From Rhodovulum adriaticum (lineage in GTDB: Bacteria > Pseudomonadota > Alphaproteobacteria > Rhodobacterales > Rhodobacteraceae): 64,000 nt of DNA. Location: the NCBI RefSeq assembly GCF_004345735.1, contig NZ_SLXL01000002.1, positions 1 to 64,000 on the forward strand. Direction: 5' to 3'. Below are positions 31,590 to 45,816 of the stretch, in pieces. Made by a program: the position numbers and the translations under genes. The first letter of the stretch is position 1. Every line of letters starts with the position of its first letter. The notes beneath the pieces were generated by a model. It was given only the letters and a program-made list of their open reading frames with translations, ran no database searches and was not told the DNA's origin.

Positions 31590-31855
31590 TGTAGGGTCAA
31601 CTCGCCCACGACGTTACGCCATTCGCCCGGCGCGATCATCTTGCGATGGGTAAACCGGACCGAGTGCAACGGCCCCTCTATCTGGTCCTGCCAGAACTCG
31701 ATGAATTCGAACAGCCGCGGATGATCCGGCGCTAGGTCGTAGTCCTGCCAGATAAAGCTGTTCAGCACGTTCCGGTAATCGGGCATGCGGTAGTAGAATT
31801 CGGCCGTGGTCAGGCCATAGCCTTTCAGCATCAGCTCGGTCTCGGAATGGCGCAC
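31586..31855 (-). CDS. usg: Usg family protein
   Basis: An 89-residue alphaproteobacterial protein of unknown role that takes its name from an ORF near trp genes. ELMLKGYGLTTAEFYYRMPD, NSFIWQDYDLAPDHPRLFEF and PLHSVRFTHRKMIAPGEWRN are conserved. GTG 31855 is chosen because AGGAGGG lies about 10 bases upstream; the longer frame adds a basic extension. Its stop overlaps the end of the opposite dsbB. Confidence 0.85.
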   Translation of the reverse strand: MRHSETELMLKGYGLTTAEFYYRMPDYRNVLNSFIWQDYDLAPDHPRLFEFIEFWQDQIEGPLHSVRFTHRKMIAPGEWRNVVGELTLH

Positions 31856-32046
31856 CTTTCGTTCCCTCCTGTGGTTGACAGGAAAAGGATGCCCCATCCG
31901 CCTTGGTTTTCAATGAAAACAATATGTTGGCACTCATCTGGCGGGGCTGCCACACTCTGCGCCGATGCCGAGTTGCACCCCATATGAAGGTTCTGATAAA
32001 GTAGGCTCAACAAGATATAGCGCAGCCGGGAAAGGGCGCAGACAAC

Positions 32047-34779
32047 GTGACCGACACACCGGAACCTCCTGAAAACAAAGACGAAAACGGCGCAGCGCGC
32101 CCCGGGCACGACGGCCCCACCATCGCGATCGAGCAGGAGATGCAGACCTCCTATCTCGATTACGCGATGAGCGTCATCGTCAGCCGCGCGATCCCGGATC
32201 TGCGCGACGGCCTGAAACCTGTGCACCGCAGAATCCTCTATGCGATGCACGAGACGGGCAATACCCACGACAAGCCCTACCGCAAATCGGCCCGCCCGGT
32301 GGGCGACGTGATGGGGAAATACCACCCCCACGGCGATTCCGCGATCTATGACGCGCTGGTGCGGATGGCGCAGGATTTCTCCATGTCGCTGCCGCTGCTG
32401 GACGGTCAGGGCAATTTCGGTTCGATGGACGGGGACAGCCCCGCGGCCATGCGCTATACTGAGGTGCGCATGGACAAGCCGGCGCAGGCGCTGCTGGCCG
32501 ATATCGACAAGGACACGGTCGATTTCCAGGACAACTATGACGGCAAGGATCTGGAGCCCACGGTCCTGCCCGCGCGTTTTCCCAACATGCTGGTCAACGG
32601 CGCCGAGGGCATCGCGGTGGGCATGGCCACCCGCATCCCGCCCCACAACCTCGGCGAGGTGATCGACGCCACGCTGGCGCTGATCGCGGACCCGGACCTC
32701 AGTACCGAACGGCTGATGGAATATGTCCCTGCCCCGGATTTCCCCACCGGCGGGCTTATCCTGGGCCGCTCGGGCGCGCGCAAGGCCTATCTGGAGGGGC
32801 GCGGCAGCGTTATCATCCGCTCCAAGACCCGGATCGAGGAGATCCGCAAGGATCGCTACGCCATCGTCATCGACGAGATCCCCTATCAGGTGAACAAGGC
32901 CACGATGATCGAACGGATCGCCGAGGCCGCCCGCGACAAGAAGATCGAGGGCATCGCCCATGTGCAGGATGAATCCGACCGCGTCGGCGTCCGCGTGGTG
33001 GTGGAACTGAAACGCGACGCCACGCCCGACGTGGTGCTGAACCAACTGTTCCGCTTTACGCCGATGCAGACCTCCTTCGGCTGCAACATGCTGGCGCTGA
33101 ACGGTGGGCGGCCCGAACAGTTGACGCTGCGCGGCTTTCTGACGGCCTTTGTCGATTTCCGCGAAGAGGTTGTCGCCCGGCGCACCGCGTTCGAACTGCG
33201 CAAGGCACGCGAGCGCAGCCATATCCTGTGCGGCCTCGCCGTGGCGGTATCCAACGTGGACGAGGTCGTGGCAACGATCCGGGCGTCAACCGATGCCGCC
33301 GAAGCCCGCGAAAAGCTGATGACGCGCCGCTGGCCTGCCGGCGACATCGCCGATTACATCCGGCTGATCGACGATCCCACCCACACCATGAACGAGGACG
33401 GCACCTACAACCTGTCCGAAACCCAGGCCCGCGCCATCCTGGATCTGCGCCTGCAACGCCTGACGCAACTTGGCGTCAAGGAAGTTACGGACGAGCTGGA
33501 GGCCCTGGCCGCCAAGATCAAGGACTACCTGAACATCCTGGGATCGCGTGCGCGCATCATGGATATCATCAGCGATGAGTTGCGCGAGATCCGCGACCAG
33601 TTCGCCGTGCCCCGCCGCACCGAGATCGCCGATTGGTCCGGCGACATGGAAGACGAGGACCTGATCGAGCGCGAAGACATGGTCGTGACGATCACCCAGT
33701 CCGGCTATATCAAGCGCACGCCGCTGGCCGAGTATCGCGCGCAGCGCCGCGGCGGCAAGGGCCTGTCGGGCATGCAGACCAAGGAAGAGGATGTCGTCAC
33801 CACCCTCTTCGTGGCCAACACGCATACGCCGCTGTTGGTCTTCACCACCGAAGGCATGGTCTACAAGCTGAAGACATGGCGCCTGCCCCAGGGCGGGCGC
33901 ACCTCCAAGGGCAAGGCGATGGTTAACATCCTGCCGATCCCCTCGGGCGTGTCCATCGCCGCGATCATGCCCGTCGACCGCCCCGAAGAGGAATGGGACG
34001 ACCTGCAAATCGTCTTTGCCACCTCGGCCGGGACCGTGCGCCGCAACCGGCTGTCGGACTTCACCAACGTCATGCGCAACGGCAAGATCGCGATGAAGTT
34101 CGAGGACGAGCATGCCGGCACGCAACTGATAAATGCGCGCATCTGTTCCGAGGACGACGACGTGATGCTGGTCACCGCGATGGGCCGCGCGATCCGCTTT
34201 CCGACGACGGATGTGCGCGTGTTCAACAGCCGCAGTTCCGTGGGCGTGCGGGGGATCAAGCTGTTGCGCGATGACCGCGTCGTCTCGATGTCGGTGATCC
34301 GCCATTTCGACGCCAGTTCCGAGGAACGGACCGCCTATCTGAAGCAGCGCCGACTGATGGCCGGCCTGACCGAGGAAGAGGAAACCGACGAGGACGAAGA
34401 GGCCGTCGCGGGGGGGCAGCTTTCGCCCGAACGCTATGCGGAAATGTCGGCGGCAGAGGATCTGATCCTGACGATCACCTCCAAGGGGGCGGGCAAGCTG
34501 TCCTCCAGCCATGACTACCCCGTGCGCGGGCGTGGCGGCCAGGGCGTGCAGGCCGTCGACAAGGGTCTGCGGGGCGGCCCGCTGGTGGCCTGCTTCCCGG
34601 TCGAGATCGACGACCAGATCATGCTGGCGACCTCGACCGGCCAGTCGATCCGTTGCCCGGTCGGCGATATTTCCTTCCGCTCGCGCAGCGCGGGCGGCGT
34701 CAAGGTGTTCAACACCGGCGCCGGCGAAGAGGTGGTCTCGGTCGCCTGGATCGCCGAACAGGGCGAGGAAGAGGAATGA
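32047..34779 (+). CDS. gyrA: DNA gyrase subunit A
   Basis: A 910-residue type II topoisomerase A subunit that introduces negative supercoils with GyrB. The catalytic Tyr137 is in [10 protein letters not shown], and the quinolone-determining region [17 protein letters not shown] keeps Ser98 and Asp102 (E. coli Ser83 and Asp87), the sensitive form. The C-terminal beta-pinwheel contains the GyrA box QRRGGKG. An acidic insert ([10 protein letters not shown]) interrupts the C-terminal domain. Start is GTG 32047; the end overlaps the next gene by 4 bases. Confidence 0.98.
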   Translation: MTDTPEPPENKDENGAARPGHDGPTIAIEQEMQTSYLDYAMSVIVSRAIPDLRDGLKPVHRRILYAMHETGNTHDKPYRKSARPVGDVMGKYHPHGDSAIYDALVRMAQDFSMSLPLLDGQGNFGSMDGDSPAAMRYTEVRMDKPAQALLADIDKDTVDFQDNYDGKDLEPTVLPARFPNMLVNGAEGIAVGMATRIPPHNLGEVIDATLALIADPDLSTERLMEYVPAPDFPTGGLILGRSGARKAYLEGRGSVIIRSKTRIEEIRKDRYAIVIDEIPYQVNKATMIERIAEAARDKKIEGIAHVQDESDRVGVRVVVELKRDATPDVVLNQLFRFTPMQTSFGCNMLALNGGRPEQLTLRGFLTAFVDFREEVVARRTAFELRKARERSHILCGLAVAVSNVDEVVATIRASTDAAEAREKLMTRRWPAGDIADYIRLIDDPTHTMNEDGTYNLSETQARAILDLRLQRLTQLGVKEVTDELEALAAKIKDYLNILGSRARIMDIISDELREIRDQFAVPRRTEIADWSGDMEDEDLIEREDMVVTITQSGYIKRTPLAEYRAQRRGGKGLSGMQTKEEDVVTTLFVANTHTPLLVFTTEGMVYKLKTWRLPQGGRTSKGKAMVNILPIPSGVSIAAIMPVDRPEEEWDDLQIVFATSAGTVRRNRLSDFTNVMRNGKIAMKFEDEHAGTQLINARICSEDDDVMLVTAMGRAIRFPTTDVRVFNSRSSVGVRGIKLLRDDRVVSMSVIRHFDASSEERTAYLKQRRLMAGLTEEEETDEDEEAVAGGQLSPERYAEMSAAEDLILTITSKGAGKLSSSHDYPVRGRGGQGVQAVDKGLRGGPLVACFPVEIDDQIMLATSTGQSIRCPVGDISFRSRSAGGVKVFNTGAGEEVVSVAWIAEQGEEEE

Positions 34780-35174
34780 CCCGCCTGGCCCAGTGGCTGG
34801 ACCCCTATGTGACCCTGCTGGGCCGTGTTCTGCTGGCGGCACTGTTCCTGCTGGCCAGCCTGTCCAACGCGCCCGACCTGGCGGGGTTCGGTGAAAAGCT
34901 GGCCGGCGAAGGCACCTCTGCCATGCTGGCCGGGCCGGTCTTTTACCTGCAACTCTTCGGCGGGCTTGCGATGGTGCTGGGCCTGTGGACCCGGCCCGTC
35001 GCGCTGGCGCTGGCCGCCTTTTGCATTGGCTCGGCGTTGATTTCCTATGCCGATCTGGACGCCCCCACCGACATGGTGATGCTGCTGAAGAACATCGCCC
35101 TGACCGGTGGGTTCCTTTACGTCTTTGCGCACGGGGCCGGGGCAATCTCGCTGGATGCGCGTTTTCAGGGATAG
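34776..35174 (+). CDS. DoxX-family membrane protein
   Basis: A 132-residue protein with four membrane segments, starting [20 protein letters not shown], then [20 protein letters not shown] and a C-terminal [17 protein letters not shown]. DoxX proteins are linked to respiratory and redox-related membrane functions. It overlaps the gyrA stop (ATGA). Confidence 0.85.
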   Translation: MTRLAQWLDPYVTLLGRVLLAALFLLASLSNAPDLAGFGEKLAGEGTSAMLAGPVFYLQLFGGLAMVLGLWTRPVALALAAFCIGSALISYADLDAPTDMVMLLKNIALTGGFLYVFAHGAGAISLDARFQG

Positions 35175-35213
35175 CCCCTTTCCCCCGGCACCGATCCGGC
35201 CTAAGTCGCGCCC

Positions 35214-36569
35214 ATGACAGACAGAACGCTTCATATCGTCGGCGGTGGACTGGCCGGGTCCGAGGCCGCCTGGCAGGCCGCCCAGGCCGGGCTGAACGTG
35301 GTGATCCACGAGATGCGGCCCAAGGTCGGCACCTTTGCCCACCAGACGGGCAAGCTGGCCGAAATGGTCTGCTCCAACTCCTTCCGTTCGGACGACAGCG
35401 AACAGAACGCGGTGGGCCTGCTGCATTGGGAAATGCGGGCCGCTGGTGGGCTGATCATGGAAATGGCCGATGCGTACCGCCTGCCGGCAGGCGGCGCGCT
35501 GGCTGTAGATCGCGAAGGCTTTTCCCAGGGGGTGACGGACCGGCTGCGACAGCACCCGAATATCAGCGTAGAAACCTCTGAAATCACGTCCCTTCCCGAG
35601 GATGGCCATTGGATTATCGCCACCGGCCCGCTGACCTCTGACGCCCTCGGCGCTGCGATCCGGGCCGAAACGGGCAGCCAGGCACTGGCCTTTTTCGACG
35701 CCATCGCGCCCATCGTTCATGCCGACAGCGTGGACCTGTCCAAGGCGTGGTTCCAGTCGCGCTATGACAAGGGCGACACCGAGGCCGAGCGCACCGCCTA
35801 CCTGAACTGTCCGATGGATCGCGACCAGTACGAGGCCTTCATCGACGCGCTGCTGGCCGCGGAAAAGACCGAATTTCACGAGGGCGAAACCGCCGGTTAT
35901 TTCGACGGGTGCCTGCCGATTGAGGTGATGGCCGAACGGGGCCGCGAAACCCTGCGCCACGGGCCGATGAAACCCGTGGGTCTGACCAACCCGCATGCCC
36001 CGGATGTAAAGCCCTATGCCGTGGTGCAGCTGCGCCGGGACAACAAGCTGGGCACGCTCTACAACATCGTGGGCTTTCAGACCAAGATGAAGTACGGCGC
36101 GCAAAAGTCTGTTTTCACGATGATTCCAGGGCTGGAAAACGCGCGCTTTGCCCGGCTGGGCGGCATTCACCGCAACACCTTCCTGAATTCGCCGACCTTG
36201 CTGGACGATCAGCTGCGCCTGCGTGCCAAGCCCCATATCCGCTTTGCCGGGCAGATCACCGGCGTCGAAGGATACGTCGAAAGCGCCGCGATGGGCCTGT
36301 TGGCCGGGCGGCTGGCCGCTGCCCAGATCATGGGGAAACCCCTGCCCGCCGTGCCCGACACCACCGCCACGGGCGCGCTGGTCACCCACATCACCGGCGG
36401 CGCCGAGGCCAAGACCTTTCAGCCGATGAACGTCAATTTCGGCCTCTTCCCACCGGTGACCGGCCTGAAGGGCGGGCGGCGCGGGCGGCGCGACCGCTAC
36501 AAGGCCTATACCGACCGGGCCAAAGCGGATTGGGCCGCATGGCTGGACGCGGAGGCGAGCGGCCTTTAG
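35214..36569 (+). CDS. trmFO: Folate- and FAD-dependent tRNA (uracil-54) methyltransferase TrmFO
   Basis: A 451-residue flavoprotein that methylates U54 of the tRNA T-loop using methylenetetrahydrofolate. The FAD-binding [15 protein letters not shown] is at the N-terminus. EMRP, the conserved Cys in [37 protein letters not shown] and the C-terminal [17 protein letters not shown] match the family. Length is normal. It begins 39 bases after the DoxX gene. Confidence 0.97.
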   Translation: MTDRTLHIVGGGLAGSEAAWQAAQAGLNVVIHEMRPKVGTFAHQTGKLAEMVCSNSFRSDDSEQNAVGLLHWEMRAAGGLIMEMADAYRLPAGGALAVDREGFSQGVTDRLRQHPNISVETSEITSLPEDGHWIIATGPLTSDALGAAIRAETGSQALAFFDAIAPIVHADSVDLSKAWFQSRYDKGDTEAERTAYLNCPMDRDQYEAFIDALLAAEKTEFHEGETAGYFDGCLPIEVMAERGRETLRHGPMKPVGLTNPHAPDVKPYAVVQLRRDNKLGTLYNIVGFQTKMKYGAQKSVFTMIPGLENARFARLGGIHRNTFLNSPTLLDDQLRLRAKPHIRFAGQITGVEGYVESAAMGLLAGRLAAAQIMGKPLPAVPDTTATGALVTHITGGAEAKTFQPMNVNFGLFPPVTGLKGGRRGRRDRYKAYTDRAKADWAAWLDAEASGL

Positions 36570-36579
36570 GCTCTGCCCC

Positions 36580-37188
36580 ATGGCACAGACAACCTATCTG
36601 GACGACGTTTATGACATCGCCGAACGCGATGGCCTTGAAACCCTGTATGCGAAATGGGCGGGCAGCTACGACGACGAGCTGACGGAAAACGGCTACATCA
36701 CCCCCGCCCGTGTCGCCCGCGCCATGGCCGCGACCGGATGCAAGGGGCCGGTGCTGGATATCGGCTGCGGCACGGGCCTGTCGGGCGCGGCCCTGCGCGC
36801 CGCCGGTTTCGCCCAGATCGACGGCGCCGACATATCCGCCCCAATGCTGGAAGAGGCCCGCAAGAAGGGGCTTTATCGCGATCTGCTGGTCACCGATCCC
36901 GATGCGCCGCTGCCGGTAACGCCCGGCGATTACCCCACCATTGCCGCGATCGGCGTGGTCACCACGGGCGCGGCCCCGGCGGAATTTCTGGAAGACCTGG
37001 CCGCCGCCTTGGCCCCTGGCGGCCACCTGGCATTTTCCTTTAACGATCATGCGCTTGAGGATGAAAGTTACTCTGCGGCACTGGATCGTTTGCTGGCCTC
37101 GGACTTCACGCTGGTTTTCCGGGAATACGGCCCGCATTTCCATCAGCGCGACATGGGGTCCGCCGTCTATGTGATTGAAAAAATGTGA
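36580..37188 (+). CDS. Class I SAM-dependent methyltransferase
   Basis: A 202-residue protein with the SAM-binding motif I VLDIGCGTGLSG, an acidic residue after beta 2 (DGADISAPML) and a motif resembling AAALAPGGHLAFSFND. The substrate is not indicated. It starts 10 bases after trmFO and ends overlapping gluQ, so it is part of one transcription unit with them. Confidence 0.85.
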   Translation: MAQTTYLDDVYDIAERDGLETLYAKWAGSYDDELTENGYITPARVARAMAATGCKGPVLDIGCGTGLSGAALRAAGFAQIDGADISAPMLEEARKKGLYRDLLVTDPDAPLPVTPGDYPTIAAIGVVTTGAAPAEFLEDLAAALAPGGHLAFSFNDHALEDESYSAALDRLLASDFTLVFREYGPHFHQRDMGSAVYVIEKM

Positions 37189-38033
37189 TCTACCGCACAC
37201 GGTTCGCGCCATCCCCAACCGGCCCGCTGCATCTGGGCCATGCATTTTCGGCCCTGACGGCCCATGATCGCGCGGTGGCCCGTGGCGGCAGATTTCTGCT
37301 GCGGATCGAGGATATCGACACCGCCCGCGCCCGCCCGGAATGGGAAGCACAGATTTACGACGATCTGGCCTGGCTGGGACTGGACTGGCCGCGCCCCGCT
37401 CTGCGCCAGTCGCAGCGCCTGCCGGTCTATGCAGGCGCTTTGGACAGGCTGACGACGATGGGGCTGACCTATCCGTGCCGCTGCCGCCGGGGCGATATCC
37501 GCGCGACCCTGTCCGCACCGCAAGCAGGCGCCCCGGTGCAGGGGCCCGATGGTCTGATCTATCCCGGCACCTGCCGCGGGCGGCCCATGGCCGAGGCCGG
37601 GCCAGGGGACGCGATCCGCCTGGACATGGCGCGCGCCGTGGCCGTCCTGCCCGCTTTGCCCGCCTTTACCGAAACGGGCGCGCTGCATGGGGGCGTCCAC
37701 CGCCTGGACCCGCAGGCGCTGATAACCGGCGTGGGCGACGTGGTGCTGGCCCGGCGCGATATCGGCACGTCCTACCACGTGGCGGTGGTCGTGGACGATG
37801 CGCATCAGGGCATCACTGAGGTCGTGCGCGGCGCCGATCTGTTCGAGGCAACGCAGATCCACGTCCTGTTGCAAACGCTTTTGGCCCTGCCCGTGCCAGA
37901 GTATCACCACCACCGGCTGATTACCGACGAAACCGGCAAACGGCTGGCCAAGCGCGACGACGCCCGTGCCATCGCCGCCTACCGGGCCGAGGGGGCCAGC
38001 CCGGCCGATATCCGCGCGCTGGTGGGGCTTTGA
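37185..38033 (+). CDS. gluQ: Glutamyl-Q tRNA(Asp) synthetase
   Basis: A 282-residue short glutamyl-tRNA synthetase paralogue that attaches glutamate to the queuosine base of tRNA-Asp. The HIGH-like motif is GPLHLGHAFSAL, the KMSKS-like motif is KRLAKRDDAR, and the zinc ligands are CRCRRG and PGTCRG. It lacks the anticodon-binding domain, the hallmark of GluQ. It starts at GTG 37185, overlapping the preceding gene by 4 bases. Confidence 0.95.
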   Translation: MIYRTRFAPSPTGPLHLGHAFSALTAHDRAVARGGRFLLRIEDIDTARARPEWEAQIYDDLAWLGLDWPRPALRQSQRLPVYAGALDRLTTMGLTYPCRCRRGDIRATLSAPQAGAPVQGPDGLIYPGTCRGRPMAEAGPGDAIRLDMARAVAVLPALPAFTETGALHGGVHRLDPQALITGVGDVVLARRDIGTSYHVAVVVDDAHQGITEVVRGADLFEATQIHVLLQTLLALPVPEYHHHRLITDETGKRLAKRDDARAIAAYRAEGASPADIRALVGL

Positions 38034-38090
38034 CCGAAAAACCCTCCCCAGGAGTCTTGCGGCTAAAGAGCTTTTGGGAAAGGCTTCAGA

Positions 38091-38447
38091 TCACGCCATC
38101 GGCTTCATGATTTCCACCTCTTCGCCGTCGCGAAGGGCGGTATAGAAACAGCTGCGCCGGTTGGTGTGGCAGGCCGGGCCTTCCTGATCGACGACGACCA
38201 GCAGGCAATCGCGGTCGCAATCGATCCGCATCTCGACCAGGGTCTGCACGTGACCGCTGCTCTCGCCTTTTACCCAGAAACTCTGGCGCGAGCGCGACCA
38301 ATAGGTGACCCGGCCCGTTTCCAGCGTGCGGGCCACGGCCTCGGCGTTCATCCAGGCCATCATCAGCACGGCACCGTCGCGATCCTGGGCAATCGCGGGG
38401 ATCAGGCCGGCCTCGTTGTATCTCAGGGTAGCAGGGTCGAAGGGCAT
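38091..38447 (-). CDS. hisI: Phosphoribosyl-AMP cyclohydrolase (HisI)
   Basis: A 118-residue enzyme of histidine synthesis that opens the adenine ring of phosphoribosyl-AMP. The zinc and magnesium ligands are seen in [18 protein letters not shown] and [13 protein letters not shown], with [13 protein letters not shown] between. The fused HisE part found in some bacteria is absent. Opposite in direction to gluQ. Confidence 0.96.
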   Translation of the reverse strand: MPFDPATLRYNEAGLIPAIAQDRDGAVLMMAWMNAEAVARTLETGRVTYWSRSRQSFWVKGESSGHVQTLVEMRIDCDRDCLLVVVDQEGPACHTNRRSCFYTALRDGEEVEIMKPMA

Positions 38448-38513
38448 CGCTCTCTCCTTTGAAAACCGGCACGCCGGGGTTATCTAAACCGCACGCGGAA
38501 AGAAGGGAACGCC

Positions 38514-38957
38514 ATGAGCGCCGAGACCGACCTGATCAAGCTCTATTCGCAACGCATTCTCGCGCTGGCGGCCGATATTCCGCATCTGGAACGGCTGGAG
38601 TCCCCGATGGCCACCGTGCGCAAGCGCGCGCCGCTTTGCGGATCGACCGTGACGGTGGACATGGACGTGGCGGACGGGCGCGTTGCGCGCTTCGGCCAGG
38701 ACGTGAAGGCCTGCGCCCTGGGCCAGGCGGCGGCGGCGGTGGTGGGGTCGGCGATCCTGGGACGGACCCGCGAAGAGGTTGCCCGCGCCCGCGACCAGAT
38801 GCGCGCCATGCTGAAAGAGGGCGGCCCCGCCCCCGAGGCCCCGTTCGACGGGCTGGAGGTGCTGATGCCCGCGCGCGAGTACAAGAACCGGCATGGCTCT
38901 ATCCTGCTGTCGCTGGAGGCGGCGGTAGAGGCGTTCGACGCGGCGAGCGCAGGCTAA
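38514..38957 (+). CDS. NifU/IscU-like iron-sulfur scaffold domain protein
   Basis: A 147-residue protein related to the N-terminal domain of NifU. The conserved Cys in APLCGSTVTVDMD and in KACALGQAAAAVV match scaffold ligands; the third IscU Cys is not clear, so it may have a specialised role. Its divergent neighbour is hisI. It follows GGAAAGAAGGG before the ATG. Confidence 0.8.
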   Translation: MSAETDLIKLYSQRILALAADIPHLERLESPMATVRKRAPLCGSTVTVDMDVADGRVARFGQDVKACALGQAAAAVVGSAILGRTREEVARARDQMRAMLKEGGPAPEAPFDGLEVLMPAREYKNRHGSILLSLEAAVEAFDAASAG

Positions 38958-38962
38958 GTCAC

Positions 38963-39787
38963 TCAGGGCAGGCCGGCAGCGCGCAGAAACCCCGCCACCG
39001 CCTGGGTATAGGCGCCGGGCAAACCCAGATCGCGGTTGATCTCTGCGTGGGTCATGTCCACCCGCAGCACAGAGGCGTTTCCCCCCAGCGTTTCGACCTT
39101 GGCCGCGAAACGCGCCGCCTCGGGGCATGGCCTGGGCCGCCGGGATGAGCAGACCAGCAAGACCGGGCCAGCCCGCGGGGTCAGTTGGGCATAGGGGGAC
39201 ACCGCCCGCCAATAGGACGGGGTCTGCCCGAATGCCACCCGGTGCAGCCGCAAGGGATGGCCGCGCATCACCCGTTCGACATCCAGCGCGGCGCTGTCCA
39301 GCGCGACCGTCGCACGCCAGGGCTGCGCCCCCTCGGCCAGGGCGATACCGGGATCGGCGGCCAGCAGCGCGGCAAGATGCGCCCCGGCCGAATGCCCCAT
39401 CAATGCGATCGATCCCGGATCGCCGCCCCAATCCGCCGCCTGGCGTTGCACCAGCGCCAGCGCACGGGCCACATCCCGCGCCTGTGCATCCGGCGCGGCA
39501 TCCGGCAACAGCCTGTAATTGACAGAGACCACCACATATCCCCGCGCGCCCCAAAAACTGCGCTTGTTTCCAACAACGCCCAGGCTGGTCTTGTCGCCAA
39601 AGCGCCACGCGCCGCCATGAACCATCACCAGAACCGGGGCATGAACAGCGGATTCGGGCAGGTAGACATCCATGCGCTGGCGCGGATCGGGGCCATAGGG
39701 AATGTCACGCAGAACCCGATCGGCCCGTGCGGGAACGGGCGCGGCAAGCGCGAGAAGCAGCAACAGGGCGGGGCGCAGGGGGATCAT
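38963..39787 (-). CDS. Exported alpha/beta hydrolase (esterase-like)
   Basis: A 274-residue protein with a signal peptide (MIPLRPALLLLLALAAPVPA). The oxyanion motif MVHGGAWRFGDK, nucleophile elbow LMGHSAGAH and a late His in DMTHAEINRD form a plausible Ser-Asp-His triad of the hormone-sensitive-lipase/kynurenine-formamidase-like group. ATG 39787 starts a proper signal sequence; the frame upstream is noncoding. Substrate unknown. Confidence 0.85.
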   Translation of the reverse strand: MIPLRPALLLLLALAAPVPARADRVLRDIPYGPDPRQRMDVYLPESAVHAPVLVMVHGGAWRFGDKTSLGVVGNKRSFWGARGYVVVSVNYRLLPDAAPDAQARDVARALALVQRQAADWGGDPGSIALMGHSAGAHLAALLAADPGIALAEGAQPWRATVALDSAALDVERVMRGHPLRLHRVAFGQTPSYWRAVSPYAQLTPRAGPVLLVCSSRRPRPCPEAARFAAKVETLGGNASVLRVDMTHAEINRDLGLPGAYTQAVAGFLRAAGLP

Positions 39788-39974
39788 CGGCGGACTCCGG
39801 GTTGTCCCCCTTTCCACGGATCGGCGCGCCACCTCCGTCGCAGAAAAACCGCCGCGCGCCCGAAAAGGGCGGCGGCGGCAAGTTATGCGCCTGTGCCGCG
39901 CCCGGCGAGGCAAGCCGGGAAACCGCCGGGGATTGGCGGCGCGGACTGGGCACAGGCGGCAGGCAGAAACCGGT

Positions 39975-40097
39975 TCAGATCAGCGCAGGCAGGTGCAGGC
40001 CCGCAATCAACAGCACCATCAGCGATGTCGCGCCAAGCGCATCCTGCCACAGGGTGGCTTGGCAACGGGTCAGGGCCGACTTGAGTTCGCGCAGCAT
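39975..40097 (-). CDS. 40-residue membrane microprotein with SOS box
   Basis: A 40-codon gene: a basic amphipathic head (MLRELKSALTRCQATLWQD) followed by one membrane segment (LGATSLMVLLIAGLHLP) to the C-terminus. GGAGTG lies 6 bases upstream of the ATG, and 63 bases above the start sits an exact GAAC-N7-GAAC SOS box. It lies between the hydrolase gene and recG, all on the same strand. I recall similar tiny genes in relatives, usually unannotated. SOS-controlled single-pass microproteins such as Caulobacter SidA block division, so a similar role is proposed. Shared ancestry with SidA is not shown. Confidence 0.65.
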   Translation of the reverse strand: MLRELKSALTRCQATLWQDALGATSLMVLLIAGLHLPALI

Positions 40098-40160
40098 GGG
40101 AACACTCCGTGTTGATGCTCTTGTTACCTCTTTGTTCTCATTTTTGGCACCACGTGTAAA

Positions 40161-40175
40161 GAACTTTTTAAGAAC
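40161..40175 (-). promoter_or_regulatory. SOS (LexA) box for the 40-residue membrane protein
   Basis: GAAC-TTTTTAA-GAAC is an exact GAAC-N7-GAAC box in an AT-rich promoter region. A third GAAC follows after 6 bases (40182-40185). The next gene upstream on this strand, recG, ends at 40326, so the box can only serve the small gene. Confidence 0.7.
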
Positions 40176-40325
40176 ATTTGAGAACAAAGGGGGGCTGACA
40201 GTACCAACGGGCCGTCTTACGGCGCAGACAACGCGCCCCGCCCGTACCTTGCGATTCATTCGAAGCATTTAGATAGACCGTTCAGCACACCGGCCCGGCC
40301 GCGCCCCCAAGCGTATTTCACCAGG

Positions 40326-44563
<4,238 letters not shown>

Positions 44564-44605
44564 CTAAGTGATAGGCAGCGCGGCAGCAGATTTCCAGCGC
44601 CCCGG

Positions 44606-45322
44606 TCAGGCCCCCAGCGCCACCTGGCCGGATCGGCCCGCATCGGGTTCGGGGTCGCGCAGGACATAACCCCGCCCCCAGACCGTTTCGATATAGGTCT
44701 CGCCCCCGGTTGCCTGGGCCAGCTTCTTGCGCAGCTTGCAGATGAACACGTCGATGATCTTCAGTTCGGGTTCATCCATGCCGCCGTACAGGTGGTTCAG
44801 GAACATTTCCTTGGTCAGGGTGGTGCCCTTGCGCAGGGACAACAGTTCCAGCATCTGGTATTCCTTGCCGGTCAGGTGCACCGGGGCGCCGTCCACCTCG
44901 ACCGTCTTGGCATCCAGGTTCACCGCAATGCGCCCGGTGCGGATGACGGACTGCGCATGCCCCTTGGACCGGCGGATGATCGCGTGGATGCGTGCAACCA
45001 GTTCGTCGCGGTGAAAGGGTTTCGTCAGGTAGTCGTCGGCGCCGAAGCCGAACCCCTTGATCTTGTTCTCGGTATCGCCCTCCCCCGAGAGGATCAGGAT
45101 CGGCGTTTCGATCCGCGCCATGCGCAACTGGCGCAGCACGTCATGCCCGTTCATGTCCGGCAGGTTCAGGTCCAACAGGATCAGGTCGTAATCGTACAGC
45201 TTGGCCAGGTCGATCCCTTCCTCCCCCAGATCCGTCGTGTAGACGTTCAGGTTGGCGTGGGTCAGCATCATTTCGATGCTCTTGGCTGTCGTCGGATCGT
45301 CTTCGACCAGAAGAACGCGCAT
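44606..45322 (-). CDS. ctrA: Cell-cycle response regulator CtrA
   Basis: A 238-residue OmpR-type regulator. The receiver domain has the acidic pair VEDD, phosphorylated Asp51 ([10 protein letters not shown]) and the Lys of [10 protein letters not shown]. The winged-helix domain ends [20 protein letters not shown] and GRGYVLRD, almost the same as Caulobacter CtrA. In Rhodobacterales it is non-essential and controls motility, gene transfer agents and other genes. The ATG at 45322 matches the normal length; the frame upstream is leader DNA with a possible CtrA site. Confidence 0.97.
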   Translation of the reverse strand: MRVLLVEDDPTTAKSIEMMLTHANLNVYTTDLGEEGIDLAKLYDYDLILLDLNLPDMNGHDVLRQLRMARIETPILILSGEGDTENKIKGFGFGADDYLTKPFHRDELVARIHAIIRRSKGHAQSVIRTGRIAVNLDAKTVEVDGAPVHLTGKEYQMLELLSLRKGTTLTKEMFLNHLYGGMDEPELKIIDVFICKLRKKLAQATGGETYIETVWGRGYVLRDPEPDAGRSGQVALGA

Positions 45323-45375
45323 TGCAGACCTCTTCGTTAAACCCTTCATCGCGCTCCCAATCTGGCCAGGATTGG

Positions 45376-45390
45376 TTAATTGCACGTTAC
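45376..45390 (-). promoter_or_regulatory. Near-consensus CtrA box upstream of ctrA
   Basis: TTAA-N7-TTAC on the plus strand (GTAA-N7-TTAA on the minus) differs in one base from TTAA-N7-TTAA. It lies 54 bases before the ctrA start, fitting autoregulation, with another TTAA at 45337-45340. Confidence 0.5.
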
Positions 45391-45417
45391 CTGCGATGCC
45401 AGGCTATCACTTACAAT

Positions 45418-45696
45418 TCAGGGTTGTCTACGCCGTTTCAATGCACTGACCTTCAATCCCTCGACCCCGCCGCGCCGCACCGCGCGTTTCCAGCCGGCGA
45501 ACTCTTCCTCTGACAGCGCATAGCGCGCCAGTGCCTCGGCCTCGGGGATCAGGCCGGCGGCCACGGCCATCACCACGGCGGCCTTGCGGCTGGCCACCCA
45601 GCGCTGCGTATTTGCCGGGGGCAGGTCGGCCCGGGTCATCTTGCTGCCATCGGGCAGCGTCACCGCGCGCGGCCCCTCTATCCGTTTGAGATACAT
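45418..45696 (-). CDS. sciP: SciP (DUF1153) CtrA-inhibitory HTH protein
   Basis: A 92-residue protein of the DUF1153 family. LPDGSKMTRADLPPANTQRWVASRK, then VVMAVAAGLIPEAEALARYALSEEEF with a helix-turn-helix, and a basic tail (VSALKRRRQP). In Caulobacter SciP binds CtrA on its promoters and blocks RNA polymerase. It lies directly upstream of ctrA on the same strand with about 95 bases between. Confidence 0.9.
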   Translation of the reverse strand: MYLKRIEGPRAVTLPDGSKMTRADLPPANTQRWVASRKAAVVMAVAAGLIPEAEALARYALSEEEFAGWKRAVRRGGVEGLKVSALKRRRQP

Positions 45697-45816
45697 GTCA
45701 CCGATCTCCCTCGCTCCACGCGAGGCTGGCGCCAGAGACTTAAGAGGCGGTGAAAGGGTGGCTTGAGAATATGTCGGATTTTCCTATATTCCGCCGATAC
45801 CCCTAGGAGAGAGACC

